Source: Chrysaora quinquecirrha
Lineage: Eukaryota; Cnidaria; Scyphozoa; Semaeostomeae; Pelagiidae
Direction of reading: 5' to 3'
Assembly: GCA_014526335.1 (NCBI GenBank)
Contig: JACTAT010000004.1
Coordinates: 3,450,722 to 3,514,721 of the forward strand
Length of the DNA: 64,000 nt
Shown here piece after piece: positions 54,101 through 63,750 of the stretch. A program made the translations under genes and the position numbers. A model generated the notes under the pieces. It was given only the letters and a program-made list of their open reading frames with translations, made no database searches and was not told the origin of the DNA. The first letter of the stretch is position 1; each line of letters starts with the position of its first letter.

Positions 54101-54556
54101 CGCTCATTAAGACTTTCATTAATATTGGTGTCGATATTTTTTAATTATTTTACTGTGGCTTTCTTCGCAGGAATTTTCACTTATACACTCTATTTGCTTC
54201 TTAGAACAATGGGTTTCCTTAGCTAATAATTATTATAGGGCCCGTTCAAACAGTTTAGTTTGTCAAACAAATTCCAACCTCCCTGTTTATTTTATCCCCC
54301 TGATGATTGGCTGAAAATTAAAATTCAGAACGAGGTTGCTGAACAGAGCCTCTTCTTTTTTTCCTTTCTGGCTTATTTTGCACTAGGGTAATTTTCTACT
54401 GCCTGTGACCTTTTCATACCCATCTCTGGTGCCCAGGGAATGTAGCAAGAGCCAAGTTCCTTAAGAATCTAATTTTTATTTCAAAAAAGGCTCTTTCTTT
54501 CACAGGAGACTGGCCTAGCCAAAATTTTTGCTATTGCTGAAAGAGGAGTGATATGA
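48008..54556 (+). CDS. RAD51D: RAD51D, RAD51-paralogue recombination ATPase, 8 exons
   Basis: Exons 48008-48104, 48258-48267, 48674-48755, 49543-49677, 50364-50465, 51896-52057, 53321-53494, 54506-54556. They splice without frame error to 270 residues. Signatures: [11 protein letters not shown] and [20 protein letters not shown], Walker [15 protein letters not shown] after it, Walker [31 protein letters not shown], and [15 protein letters not shown]. All follow human RAD51D in order. RAD51D acts in the BCDX2 complex (RAD51B, C, D, XRCC2) in homologous recombination in the nucleus. The protein is about 58 residues shorter than human because the N-terminal helix-hairpin domain is not seen. Since ttttag precedes the ATG, an upstream exon may exist and 48007 could be a splice acceptor point. 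Confidence 0.95.
48258..48267 (+). CDS. RAD51D: RAD51D 10-base microexon
   Basis: gatgtgaaag between acceptor cctttttag and donor gtgagt. It supplies G-C-E and part of S, restoring [14 protein letters not shown], where human has STGIGSLDKLLDAG. Without it exons 1 and 3 would be out of phase. Confidence 0.88.
48674..48755 (+). CDS. RAD51D: RAD51D exon with Walker A
   Basis: [20 protein letters not shown] then [15 protein letters not shown] is the P-loop. Acceptor tttacag, donor gtagtt. Confidence 0.96.
48790..49345. repeat. Imperfect (ACCTG)n / CTGACC array in RAD51D intron
   Basis: ctgacctgacctgacctaac runs, best at 49190-49345. More degenerate to the left. Confidence 0.9.
49543..49677 (+). 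CDS. RAD51D: RAD51D exon, DSNG motif
   Basis: [20 protein letters not shown] then [20 protein letters not shown]. Human has YVDSNGGLTASRLLQLL at this place. Confidence 0.95.
49790..50215. repeat. (GAGAC)n purine-rich array in RAD51D intron
   Basis: gagacgagacaagac-type units, plus strand mostly A, G and C with very few T. A 115-base segment ending in agacaagaggaaaaagatg recurs in changed form after 50000. Followed by a few caagt units. Confidence 0.9.
50364..50465 (+). CDS. RAD51D: RAD51D exon
   Basis: [20 protein letters not shown] then [14 protein letters not shown], corresponding to [20 protein letters not shown]. Donor gtattg. Confidence 0.93.
50593..50997. mobile_element. MITE of the TATAAGGAACC family, complete
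   Basis: TA-flanked, cacgctttttttttataagg at the left and ccttataaaaaaaaagcgtg at the right. ttaaggaactt is repeated about seven times. In RAD51D intron 5. Confidence 0.92.
51005..51185. repeat. CAAACATTG-family element
   Basis: aagccctggcaaaacgctgaaacattg, tttagccacgtcacaacaca and ttgcttgacaagcgg. Confidence 0.7.
51896..52057 (+). CDS. RAD51D: RAD51D exon with Walker B
   Basis: [20 protein letters not shown] has the hydrophobic run plus Asp of Walker B (human VKVVVVDSVTAVVSPLLGG), followed by [20 protein letters not shown]. Confidence 0.96.
52325..52560. mobile_element. Half copy of the foldback element family
   Basis: ctgatactcctcagagtata, cagaaactgaccgaaacaat, ggcagaatttatacccagat and gcattgtgttttaaatac match one arm of 26455-26840. 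Confidence 0.7.
52608..53275 (+). mobile_element. SINE-like repeat split by a hAT-type element
   Basis: Left part gctgtggcatcgtggtcggg, gttcgagccctagctacc and right part tagtgtcacagcaagattcgacgtctcgattagtt are successive parts of the family at 17735-17965. Confidence 0.65.
52658..53196. mobile_element. hAT-type MITE nested in the SINE
   Basis: Left caggacatcttttaacatac, right ccttaaaagatgccctg. Near the ends tggtggggcaattgcccc and ttttgccccaccag are inverse. Flanking octamers ccctagtg and cggtagtg agree at six of eight positions. Confidence 0.75.
53321..53494 (+). CDS. RAD51D: RAD51D exon, PALGKSW motif
   Basis: [20 protein letters not shown] then [20 protein letters not shown] and AVLTKSNKK, following human KPALGRSWSFVPSTRI and AKSSRQ. 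Confidence 0.95.
53608..53989. mobile_element. MITE with cacgtttttttataagaaac ends
   Basis: TA-flanked. cacgtttttttataagaaac is inverted as gtttcttataaaaaaacgtg at the right. taagaaac and gaactag repeat inside. It sits between the last two RAD51D exons. Confidence 0.9.
54506..54556 (+). CDS. RAD51D: RAD51D last exon
   Basis: [16 protein letters not shown] and stop, aligned with PTGFQEMVDIGTWGT of human. Acceptor tttcacag. An alternative acceptor at 54170 (ttcgcag) gives an unrelated tail. Confidence 0.85.
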   Translation, partial: ETGLAKIFAIAERGVI

Positions 54557-54769
54557 GTTATCTAGTTTTGCAAGATATAGCTTACAGAAGGTAAAGATAT
54601 TTTATTTTCCTTGGTATTCTAGTGTCAAATAATTGTTCAGAAAATTGTTCAAGGCATTAGATGGCCTAGGTATGCATCGCCTAAGACCATTGCTGGAGTG
54701 AGCTGCGGATCAAGCGAACCGCAGATGAGATTAATTGAAATCTCGTCCGCCGTTTGCATGCGCGATGCC

Positions 54770-55290
54770 TTAGGCCTGGCCAAACCATCAAACATTGTCG
54801 GTCAAACATTTAAGATTTGCTTTACAAGCAATGTTTGATCGTTTGGCGACATCGCCAGAAATTGCTTGACAAACAGAATTTGTTACAAGCAAAAACGTTT
54901 ATCGAGCAATGTTTTTCGATGTGGCCAAACGAGAAGATAACATTTTGTTTGATAAGCAAGTTTCAGAGGCTTAAAAAACAATGTTTTATCACTTGGCCAG
55001 GACCTTACGCCCTTCAGGCCCTAGCCAAACGATCAATAGTTTCGGTCAAACATTTGAGATTTGCTTTACAAGCAATGTTTGACCTTTTGGCCACGTCGCA
55101 AAACATTGCTTTGCAAGCAGAACTTGTTTGTTAATGTTTTTAAAAACTTCAAAAGCACTTTATGTTTGCCGTGAGCACGAATTGTTTGATAAACGAACGA
55201 CATGGCGAAATGTCTCAAAATTTCTTTTGAGAAGCAAATTTCAGATGTTTTACAAACATTGTTTTGATCGCTCGGGGAGGGCTTTAGGCC
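54770..55290. repeat. Two adjacent CAAACATTG-family elements
   Basis: First ggcctggccaaaccatcaaa to tcacttggccaggacctta (54772-55008), second ccctagccaaacgatcaata to gatcgctcggggagggcttt (55018-55284). The inverse ends define the element borders of this family. Confidence 0.75.
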
Positions 55291-55859
55291 ATGTGACCAT
55301 CCTGAAAACCGTATACTTAGGCCATCTTATCCACCGAACAAAATCCTTGTCAATGTCCATATACTCTCACTCAATCATTTCCACAAATTATTTCTCGTCT
55401 TTGTTTATGGATTCTACATCAGCTTATTTCCTACAGCTATCCTGTTAGCTTTCTTAACTTTCCATGCTATTAAGACCTGCTCCTTCGCAAATAAGATCTT
55501 TCAAAACACGAAATGCGTGAAAAGCTGTCAATATTTAGATTAGTTTTACAAGCATATGCATTAGAATCCACATTGCCCGCAGCGCGTTAGTCGAAAACAA
55601 CATTTTCAGCCTAATTAAGCTCAATTTTGAATTATTGAACCAACGTTTTTTTGATTGTGGCAAAATTTTATCAATCGGGAATTTTAATTTGCTTGTGTTC
55701 TAAATTTAAATTTACGTAAACTTACGAAGAATTACAGCTATTTTTTGAAAAATTCGCTACAAGAAACGAATCTTCGATGTTCTGGAAAAATTTAGAAAAT
55801 TCAGCACATGAAGCCAAAAGCCAGGAAATTTATTAAAAAATTGCAGGACTACGTAAATT

Positions 55860-56670
55860 TTTTCTTCTTTATCTTTCTTCTTCCTCGCCTTATTCTTTTT
55901 ACCTTCTTCTTCTCTTCTTCATCATCCTTGCTTTCCCCTTCCTCTAAATTTATTTCTTCACCATCGTCTTCTTCTTCTTCTTCTTTTTCCTTCTTCTTCT
56001 TCTTCTTCTTTTTCTTTTTCTTTTTTTTTGTCTTCATCTTCTAATAATTCATTATCTTCTTTTTCTTATTTTAATTTTTGTCTTCTTCTTCTTTTTCCGA
56101 CTTTTTCGTCGTTGTCCTTTTCTTTTTCTCCATCTTCTTCTTTGTCTTTCTTCTTCTTATTCTCCTGTTTCTACTTCTTCTTTTTCTTCTTCTTCTTCTT
56201 TGTCTTTGTTCTTGTAATATTTTCCTTCTCGTCTTCTTCATTTTACCCTCTTCTTCTTCCTCTTCTTCTTTTTTCTTCTTCTTCTTCTTTTTTTGTCCTC
56301 ATCTTTGTTTACGTTGCCTTTTTCTTTGCCGTTCGTCTTCCTCTTTTCTTGGTCTTCCTCGCTTTCGTCTTCATCTTTTCCTCCCTATTTTTATTCTTCT
56401 TCTCCTTCTTCATTTTCATCTTTCTTCTCCCTCTTCTTTTTCTTCATTTTTTTCTTCGCCTTCTTCTTCATGCCATTCTTCTTCCTTGCCATCTTCTTCT
56501 TTTTCTTTTTCTTCGGCTTCTTCTTTGTTTTTATACTCTTCTCGTCTTCTATGTTTTACCTTAATATTCTTCTTTTGTTTATCGTCATCTATACATCCTT
56601 TCTTCTCTCTTCTTCTTCTTCTTCTTCTTCTTCTTCTTCTTCTTCTTCTTCTTCCTTTTGCTCGTTTCAT
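55860..56670. repeat. (TTC)n polypyrimidine tract 1
   Basis: About 800 bases of ttcttctt-type sequence with few purines, ending in about 20 perfect ttc units at 56610-56652. Pseudo-ORFs are Ser/Phe/Leu-rich only. Confidence 0.95.
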
Positions 56671-57244
56671 GAGACAGATCTATTCAGAGACCTATATTTG
56701 CTTCGATGAACTTAATCTTTTTTTTAACTTTATCGGTTCGATTGCGAATCTCTGCCGCACTTTGCTGTTTTGTGCTACGATTGATTGGCTATAAGGAGAA
56801 ATAGGCAAAGATAAGTTGTCTTGCAGTCTATAGACATCTATCTGATTAACCTTGAATAATTATCTTAACATCTATCTTATTATCTTTGCGATTTTCTGAA
56901 CAATCTCGTTATTTTTTATGGATGAAAACGCGATTGAGAATACTGGATTCTGACAAAACATGTCTAAGGCAACACCCGCCTTATCAAATTTCGCCCGATT
57001 TTCTGTTTTTATAGGGATTCTAGACGCTCAACTTGAAACATAAATGATTGATGAGGATAAGGATCAGATATGGATACATAGAAATCGCTGTATTGTTGAA
57101 TTGCGTATGCTTGCTTAGACCCTTAAGTTGTTGCTGTCTAACGAAAATTTATTCTTTATTCTTCATTTTGTTTTGAGGGTTGTTAGTAAAAATGGAATTT
57201 TTATCCGGAATTTTTTGCAATTTTAAACGGAATGACGGCCTGAC

Positions 57245-57756
57245 AGCTTTCTTCTTCTTCTTCTTCTTCCTGTTCTTTGTTGTCCTCTTCCTCTTCGTAT
57301 TCTTTTTATCTTCTTTTTTTTGCATCGTCTTCCTCTTCAACTTCTTATTCTTCTCTTTTACTCATTTTCTTCTTCTTCATCTTCTTTTTACCTTCTTCTT
57401 TTCTTCCTATACATTGTCTTCTTCAATTTCGTACTTCTTCTCATACTTCTCATACTTCTTCTTCTTCTTCTTCTTCTTTGTCTTTGTTCTTGTAGTCTTT
57501 TCCTTCTCGTCTTCTTCATTTTACCCTCTTCTTATTCGATTTCATCTTTTTCCTCCTCTTCTCCTTCTTTCTCTTCTTCTTCTTCTTCTTCTTCTCCTTC
57601 TTCTCCTTCTTCTTTTTCTTCTTCTTCTTCTTCTTTTTTCCTTTCCTCCTTGCTCATTTTTTCCCTTACATTGTCTTGCTTTTCAACTTCTGCTTCATTA
57701 TTTTCTCTTTGTACTTTTCTCCTCACGTTTCTTCCTTTTCATTATCTTCCTCTTGA

Positions 57757-57787
<31 letters not shown>

Positions 57788-57950
57788 TTTACTCTTTTTC
57801 TTCTTCCTCGTCTTCTGTGTACCTTCTTCTTTTCTTTCTTTTCTTCCTCTTTGTTCTTTTTCTTCTCCCTCGTCTTCTTTTGGACCTTCTTAATTTCTTC
57901 CTTCTTATAATCTTCAGCTTCAGCTTCGTCTTCTTCTTCTTCTTTGTTAT
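57245..57950. repeat. (TTC)n polypyrimidine tract 2
   Basis: About 700 bases, same strand bias as tract 1. Shares tttgtctttgttcttgta then ttttccttctcgtcttctt with 56200-56240, so one tract may be a duplicate of the other. Confidence 0.95.
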
Positions 57951-59717
57951 TTTTTCCTGGAGTGAAAATCTTGGCTCGACCAATTTTGCGGTGCCGCATG
58001 ATAGCACGGCAATGGCTTGACACTAGCACGGCTGTTATTCAGACATGGAGCGCGCTGTCATGCCAGAACAGAACTTGACAAGTTTGAGCTTTTCTTCCAG
58101 AATCAAGCCCCTCGTCTCGTTTGCAGGCCCGATGGAGAAAATAGAGAGAAAATGGGCACGGCAAGGCGTCTAAATCAATCGCCGCGCAGTGCCAAGTGTC
58201 GAGACTGTGCCGTGCCAGAGTGTTGCTGGCACGAGATATACTGCTTTTATTTGTTTGGAGCCTTGCAAAGAGGCCAAAGTTGCCCCCTGAAATCTTGCAG
58301 TTTTATCAGTTTTTCCTGAGGAATGATTCAGAAAGCCGGGTGACAGCCCATGTTGGTGTAGATGTCTTCAACACACTCAAATCCTAATCCGCAGCGAAAA
58401 TGCATTAAAGTGACTTCTACTGTTTTTAGCATTAGATGTAATTATTATAAGTCCGCGTGGTGAGGCGAACTGCGTTTGAATCTTGTTCCGAACCGGAGCC
58501 TTGGTGCTTGGTGACAACAAATTAAAATCGCTTTAAGAATGCGAAATTTCAGTTCGCGAATCCTCGTGTCCCCATCAATAATTAAGTAGGTTTAAATCGC
58601 GTGGCCGTATCAAACATGTTGGATTAATTGTTGGGATTTTATGATAAACAGAAGTTTCTCTGCTTGGTTTTTGTGGCAGGCTGCAAGAAATTTGACATTT
58701 AGTGTTGTTCAAAATTGATGTAAACAACTCTGGAGTTGGTAGTTCTGGTGGGAAACTTCAATTGTTGGTTACCCGGTGAGTTTATATTCTGTGGAGATAT
58801 ATACTCTATGTTTTTTGTAAGAAAATCTCCATAAGAATATCTAGGCTGAAAATTTCTCAAACATGAGAATATTATGAATACTACTGACGACTAGGATTAT
58901 GAAATAAGATGAAAAATGCATAAAACCCTATAATATATAGGCCCCATTACGGTGTTAGGGGTATCGGGTATTTTTATGAAAAAAAATCAAAGGAATAAGG
59001 GATAATTCTGGACAAAGTAATAAAGTGTATTGGGGATATTTATGTGGAATTCTAGGATGAAAGGGAGAAACCATACAGGGGATAAGTGATACGTTAAGAA
59101 AAATTGTAGGGGAATATGGGGTACTCTGACACCCCCCATGGGACTTTCATGTGAATATTGAGAGGCTTATTGGATGACTAAGAGCATTGAGGCCCATGCG
59201 AGATATCTTGGTTCGTTGGGAAAAGTAATTTAGCGATGTTTACCGATTTTTGTTCTGTAAACGGTATTATACACGATTTCTGATCATTTTCGTGATTATT
59301 TTGAGTTTCAGTGACAATTAAGGGTTTGTCATAGGTCCAACGGGTGATTGGCGATCACGGTGCAATGATTGGTCTTGCCGTTTGCTTGATTGTTGAGATT
59401 GATTTTTCTGATGAATCAACTGAACGCGGGTGATTTCAATCGATTTTTTGGGATAATTTTTATCATATATCGGTTAATTTGCCGTACAAATTTGAATCGA
59501 CTTGCGACTTCGAAAATCATGGAAAACAAGACCATAGCTTGACTTAGATTTTGTTTTCCTTATCGACTTGCAGCAAATTCGGTTTCCGAATCGACTTGCA
59601 GCAAATTCAGGAAAACTTTCTGGAATATTTTTTGTGACTGTTTGTTGTCGTTTTAATGAATTTGGAACCATTTATTAGCACGATGAAACTTCGCACTGAA
59701 CTCGTGCAATTCTTGAT

Positions 59718-60461
59718 ACACTCTTTCTTTTTAAAAGAACACACTTTATAAGAACATCGAGGCTCGATTTGCCAAAAAATAAGAACAACGTAAGAACATG
59801 TCTAGCCTTAGATGAAAAATAAGAAACAAGAAAATATGTTTTTAGAAATTTCATCTCATGTTAACAAAACAGAACTATGCAGTTACTAAATAAAAGGTAT
59901 ATAGAAGATACACGCTTTTTTTTATAAAGAACCACTTTATAAGGAACCTACATGTAGAAGGCCCGAAAATTTAAAGAACTTATACTACTAAAGAGAAAAT
60001 CATTAAGGAACTTTTCAATGTTGAATGCTTTTTTCACTGCAAATAATCAAGAATTAGAAGACCAGTTCCATTCATTTGCAGTCGAAATCCACATACATTT
60101 TACGTTAAGCATGTATCAAATGTTTCCTTGGTAGTCCCAAGCTTTGCTCACATGTAAGTGTCTCTCTATTGTTGTTATCACTACTGTATGTGCTGTTAAA
60201 ATTAAAGAACTATTAAGGAACTTTTAGAACTACAAGCCTCGAGTTCCTTATAAAGGTGTTCCTTATAAAAAAAACGTGTATATGCCAAACTTTTACTTAT
60301 TGTTCGTAGAAGCAATTTATTGTGTGTAGTTGTAAAAACAATTGAAACCAATGTTGAAATAGGAACACCATTAAGAACATTCGAGCCTCAAATTATTAAA
60401 AAAATAAGAAGATCAAGTACGGCAAAAATTATCTTATCTGGTTTCTTAAAAAAAGTTTATT
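59718..60461. mobile_element. AAGAACA-family MITE split by a nested MITE and cut by the gap
   Basis: cactctttctttttaaaaga..cactttataagaacatcgaggc at the left, gaacaccattaagaacattcgagcc at the right. Related to 25027-25416. Interrupted at 59911-60278. Confidence 0.65.
59911..60278. mobile_element. MITE of the TATAAGGAACC family, nested
   Basis: TA-flanked cacgcttttttttataaaga and ccttataaaaaaaacgtg. Same interior as 50593-50997, about 40 bases shorter near the right end. Confidence 0.88.
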
Positions 60462-60961
60462 NNNNNNNNNNNNNNNNNNNNNNNNNNNNNNNNNNNNNNN
60501 NNNNNNNNNNNNNNNNNNNNNNNNNNNNNNNNNNNNNNNNNNNNNNNNNNNNNNNNNNNNNNNNNNNNNNNNNNNNNNNNNNNNNNNNNNNNNNNNNNNN
60601 NNNNNNNNNNNNNNNNNNNNNNNNNNNNNNNNNNNNNNNNNNNNNNNNNNNNNNNNNNNNNNNNNNNNNNNNNNNNNNNNNNNNNNNNNNNNNNNNNNNN
60701 NNNNNNNNNNNNNNNNNNNNNNNNNNNNNNNNNNNNNNNNNNNNNNNNNNNNNNNNNNNNNNNNNNNNNNNNNNNNNNNNNNNNNNNNNNNNNNNNNNNN
60801 NNNNNNNNNNNNNNNNNNNNNNNNNNNNNNNNNNNNNNNNNNNNNNNNNNNNNNNNNNNNNNNNNNNNNNNNNNNNNNNNNNNNNNNNNNNNNNNNNNNN
60901 NNNNNNNNNNNNNNNNNNNNNNNNNNNNNNNNNNNNNNNNNNNNNNNNNNNNNNNNNNNNN
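60462..60961. other. Scaffold gap, 500 N
   Basis: Exactly 500 N, a conventional fixed-size gap of unknown true length. It may hide the next NSRP1 exon. Any ORF through it is meaningless. Confidence 1.
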
Positions 60962-61011
60962 TAATTCACTATTTAGTGAGTTTTTATTCAAATGTTAAGT
61001 ATAACACAAAC

Positions 61012-61137
61012 CTTTTTACTTTGCTCAGTCTTCTGTGCCCCAGCATGGATCTTTTGCTCTTCCATTTTATCATATATTTCGTCATATTCATAAACGGTGG
61101 GATCTTGCTCAATTGCTTTTTCAATTTCTCCTTTTGT
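61012..61137 (-). CDS. NSRP1: NSRP1 exon with TVYEYD motif
   Basis: TKGEIEKAIEQDPTVYEYDE then IYDKMEEQKIHAGAQKTEQS KK. 42 codons, donor gtttgt. The acceptor ttaaag is weak but forced by phase and homology. Confidence 0.9.
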
Positions 61138-63750
61138 CTTTAAAAGAAAAGCTCATTATAGTTTTTTGACCAAGCAGTTAAAGAACGTGAAATTTTTCTG
61201 GAAGATGGTGGAAATCTTGAATAAGAAATGCATGCAACAGACAGGACTGTGGTTGCTTTACTAGAGATAGGGCAGCAAATTGTTCTTCAAATTCACGAAT
61301 AATGGAAGAAACCGAGAGAAAAGGAAGCTGCTACAATAAATATTGAAAATATCTACAGAAATTCGAGAAAAAATGCGAGTACAGTACATCTTCGATTATC
61401 CGAACCTCAATTTGCCGAAACTCAAAAATTTCTTAACCCTTCTGTTTTGTCCAAATTAATTTTAGATTAACCAAATTTAAGCCCCATTACTATGAATCTT
61501 TGTTCAATATAATTACTGTATTATTTTAACCATTATATTAAATCAGTTTATCTTTCGTTTTCAACAGATTTTAACTTTTTCAGAAACAATAACATATTTT
61601 GCCGGTTGTAATGTAGCTACTTCACGTCGAAAAAATGCTACTAATGTTGTCCGCAATCCATTTGAGCAATCCTGTAGGCGGTAACAAAAAACTCGCAAGG
61701 AAGGTTAGCAAGTGAAATGGTTATCCTTGATTATTCGAATTTTTGGCTTATCCAAACGTCTCTCTGTAAAATTGAGTTCAACTTGTTTGGATAATCGAGG
61801 AATTTTTGGCTTATCCAAACGTCTCTCTGTAAAATTGAGTTCAACTTGTTCGGATAATCGAGGAATTACTGTAACTCACAAAAAGGAAAATATTTGATTA
61901 AATGCCTTCTTGAGCACATACGAGCTGGGACTTGAATCCTTTCTTACACTTTTACAACAACTTTCACTTTTACTGGAGTGAAATTGCTGCACTACCTCTC
62001 CTGAAGCGACTGCATTACAGGTCGTTGTACGCAGAGAGGATTCCCTTACTCAAGATGTTTGCCATCTTCCAGAAAAGTGTTAGTTTTCCATATAAAAGGA
62101 ATGGTATAATATGTATGGTACTGAAGAAGTCTCAACATAGCCGAAAAATAAAAGTCTCAAGCAGGAGGACAGCGTGAGGTGGAGAGTTACTTAGCTGGTT
62201 TTCATGGGCTTGTGGAAACATTGTTGGCTCACTGATCATGTAGACAAATTTGAATCCATGTATTGTGGTATGCAACTCGTGGAAAAATCTATTCTAGCGT
62301 TTGCTGTTCATGATAAATATGATTCCTCCATATAGTTATAAAAATTGCTTTAATCATGATGACAAATTTTCTATAGCAAAACTGAAAGCAAACTAGCAAC
62401 AACAATTGATACAGTGTCATTATACCTGTCTCGTTTGCTTCTTCTTCTCAGCTATGATGTTCAGTTCTTTATTTATGGCAACTTTCTACAAATTAAATGT
62501 CAATGAAATGAACAATCTTAAAACATTCTTCATTCTGGATTTAAGGATGTCAAGATGGCAAAAGCAGTGTGAAAATCCTTGGTCACACTTGAAAGCGTCT
62601 TTCATGACAAATATGTATAAGCATGTATGGTGTTATAGAAAGCTTAACATAGCCAAAACAAAAAAGCAAAACGGGAGCGGAGAATTGGGCTGCATGGCTT
62701 GGAGAGCAACTTAACAATTTCATTTGGCTCTTCTAGTTGAATTGTTCTTGGCTTTCTGATCATGCAACCAAGGTTTGAATCCCATTGATTGTGGTATGCC
62801 ACTTTTGGAAAAATCTATCCTAGTGTTCACCATTCATGAAAGATATATATGTGTGTGCTACTGAAGAAGTCAAACGAGAGGAGAGCTTTGGGCTATATGA
62901 CTTGGAGAGTTACCAGCGATTTCAATGAGCTCTATAGCTAAGTGGAAAGATTGCTGGCTCTCTGGTCATGCAGTCCAGGTCTGAATCCCATCGATTGTGG
63001 TAGGTATGCCACTTTTTGAAAAATCTATCCTAGTGTTCACCATTCATGACAAATATGAACAAATATGTATGGTGCTGAAGAAGTCAAAGCAGGAGGAGAG
63101 CCTTGGGCTGTATGACTTGGAGAGTTACCAGCGATTTCATTGAGCTCTATAGCTAAGGGGAAAGAATGTTGGCTCTCTGGTCATGCAGTCCAGGTTCAAC
63201 TGCATTCTAATGTGGTACATCACTTTCAGAGAGGTCTGTTCTACTGTTCACCATTCCTGTTCACAAATATATAACTTCATCAGAAAATATACGAGCAAAA
63301 TGTCAGAATCTGCTTCCATTTGTTTAGTTGAGGTATCCAGAAAAATCTATTTGGGATGTTCCCAGGGTACCAGTGTTGGAGGGGGGGCATGAGAAGCACC
63401 TTTGGCTCCAAGTCTTAAAGACAGATAAATATGTATGTTACTCAGTGGGAAATAATCAGGTCAAGTTTCCATGTCTAGCACCAACCTCATCATCACCACT
63501 TGAATCATCCCAGATTGCAGAGTTGGGCACTTGCACACTCGAGTTTTTGAATAGAACAATAGGGTAAACAAAAGGAGAGAACAATAGAAAGGGAGAACAA
63601 TTCTTGCACACTCGAGATCTCGTTGGAAAAAGCCATAAGCAATCTGCAAACGGGCAGTTGTAAGTTGCATAAAACCTTGAAAATGCTCTCTTTTAGCTAC
63701 AGGAAATTAGCCAAAGCGCCACTTCGCTGCTTCGCTTCGAAATTCGCCAT
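61012..63750 (-). CDS. NSRP1: NSRP1 (CCDC55) homologue, N-terminal part only; rest in or beyond the gap
   Basis: Exons 62485-62426 and 61137-61012 are firm; 63537-63486 is likely and 63750-63701 tentative. Joined, the firm exons give NKELNIIAEKKKQTRQ|TKGEIEKAIEQDPTVYEY then DEIYDKMEEQK. Human NSRP1 has KKQAMKQTKLEIQKALAEDATVYEYDSIYDEMQ. NSRP1 is a nuclear speckle protein that influences alternative splice-site choice. The conserved KPKYIHNLLKAVE block and the Arg/Ser-rich C-terminus are not seen and probably lie in or beyond the 500-N gap. An acidic SSGDDE motif in the upstream exon parallels the NDSDDDDE stretch of human NSRP1. Confidence 0.85.
61382..61871. mobile_element. MITE with cagtacatcttcgattatcc end and duplicated terminus
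   Basis: TA-flanked. Left end cagtacatcttcgattatcc, right end gataatcgaggaattactg. The last 66 bases (ttttggcttatccaaacgtc...ggataatcgaggaa) are present twice in tandem. Related to 2237-2671. Confidence 0.85.
62085..63260 (+). repeat. Three to four tRNA-derived SINE units, loosely tandem
   Basis: gtactgaagaag or gtgctgaagaag near 62118, 62855 and 63070, ccattcatgaaagatatat, gcagtccaggt(c/t)tgaatccc at 62969 and tcatgcagtccaggttcaac at 63180. Interleaved with NSRP1 exon 62426-62485. Confidence 0.7.
62426..62485 (-). CDS. NSRP1: NSRP1 exon, Lys-rich helix
   Basis: 20 codons KVAINKELNIIAEKKKQTRQ between acceptor tttgtag and donor gtataa, phase 0 both sides. Confidence 0.85.
63486..63537 (-). 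CDS. NSRP1: Probable NSRP1 upstream exon, acidic
   Basis: VQVPNSAIWDDSSGDDE ends GAG|gttggt in phase 0, as exon 62485 needs. The 5' boundary (ctcgag|T) lies in a 14-base direct repeat and is uncertain. Confidence 0.55.
63701..63750 (-). CDS. Tentative NSRP1 first exon
   Basis: MANFEAKQRSGALANF with a leftover CT before gtagct. The leftover CT plus T gives a phase-correct join to VQVPNSAIWDD. The donor is weak and no homology supports it. An alternative ATG at about 63647 (MAFSNEISS) runs into the same exon only if the 59-base insertion is ignored. Confidence 0.3.

Larger units (their letters stand above)
54557..61011. other. Convergent spacer between RAD51D and NSRP1
   Basis: Holds two CAAACATTG elements, two pyrimidine tracts, nested MITEs and the N gap. 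The 58020-59700 stretch has no recognised gene. At 57985-58240 the motif gcacggc/gccgtgc and gtgccag is reiterated. Confidence 0.6.

Noticed and set aside
54170..54300. Alternative last exon of RAD51D after ttcgcag
   Set aside because: Gives a tail unlike any RAD51D, while the exon at 54506 gives ETGLAKIF matching the family.
55808..58029. Long Ser/Phe/Leu ORFs and their Lys/Glu/Arg-rich antisense
   Set aside because: Pyrimidine-tract artefacts. No conserved motif or splice-phase support.
60320..60991. ORFs across the N run
   Set aside because: Consist of unknown bases.
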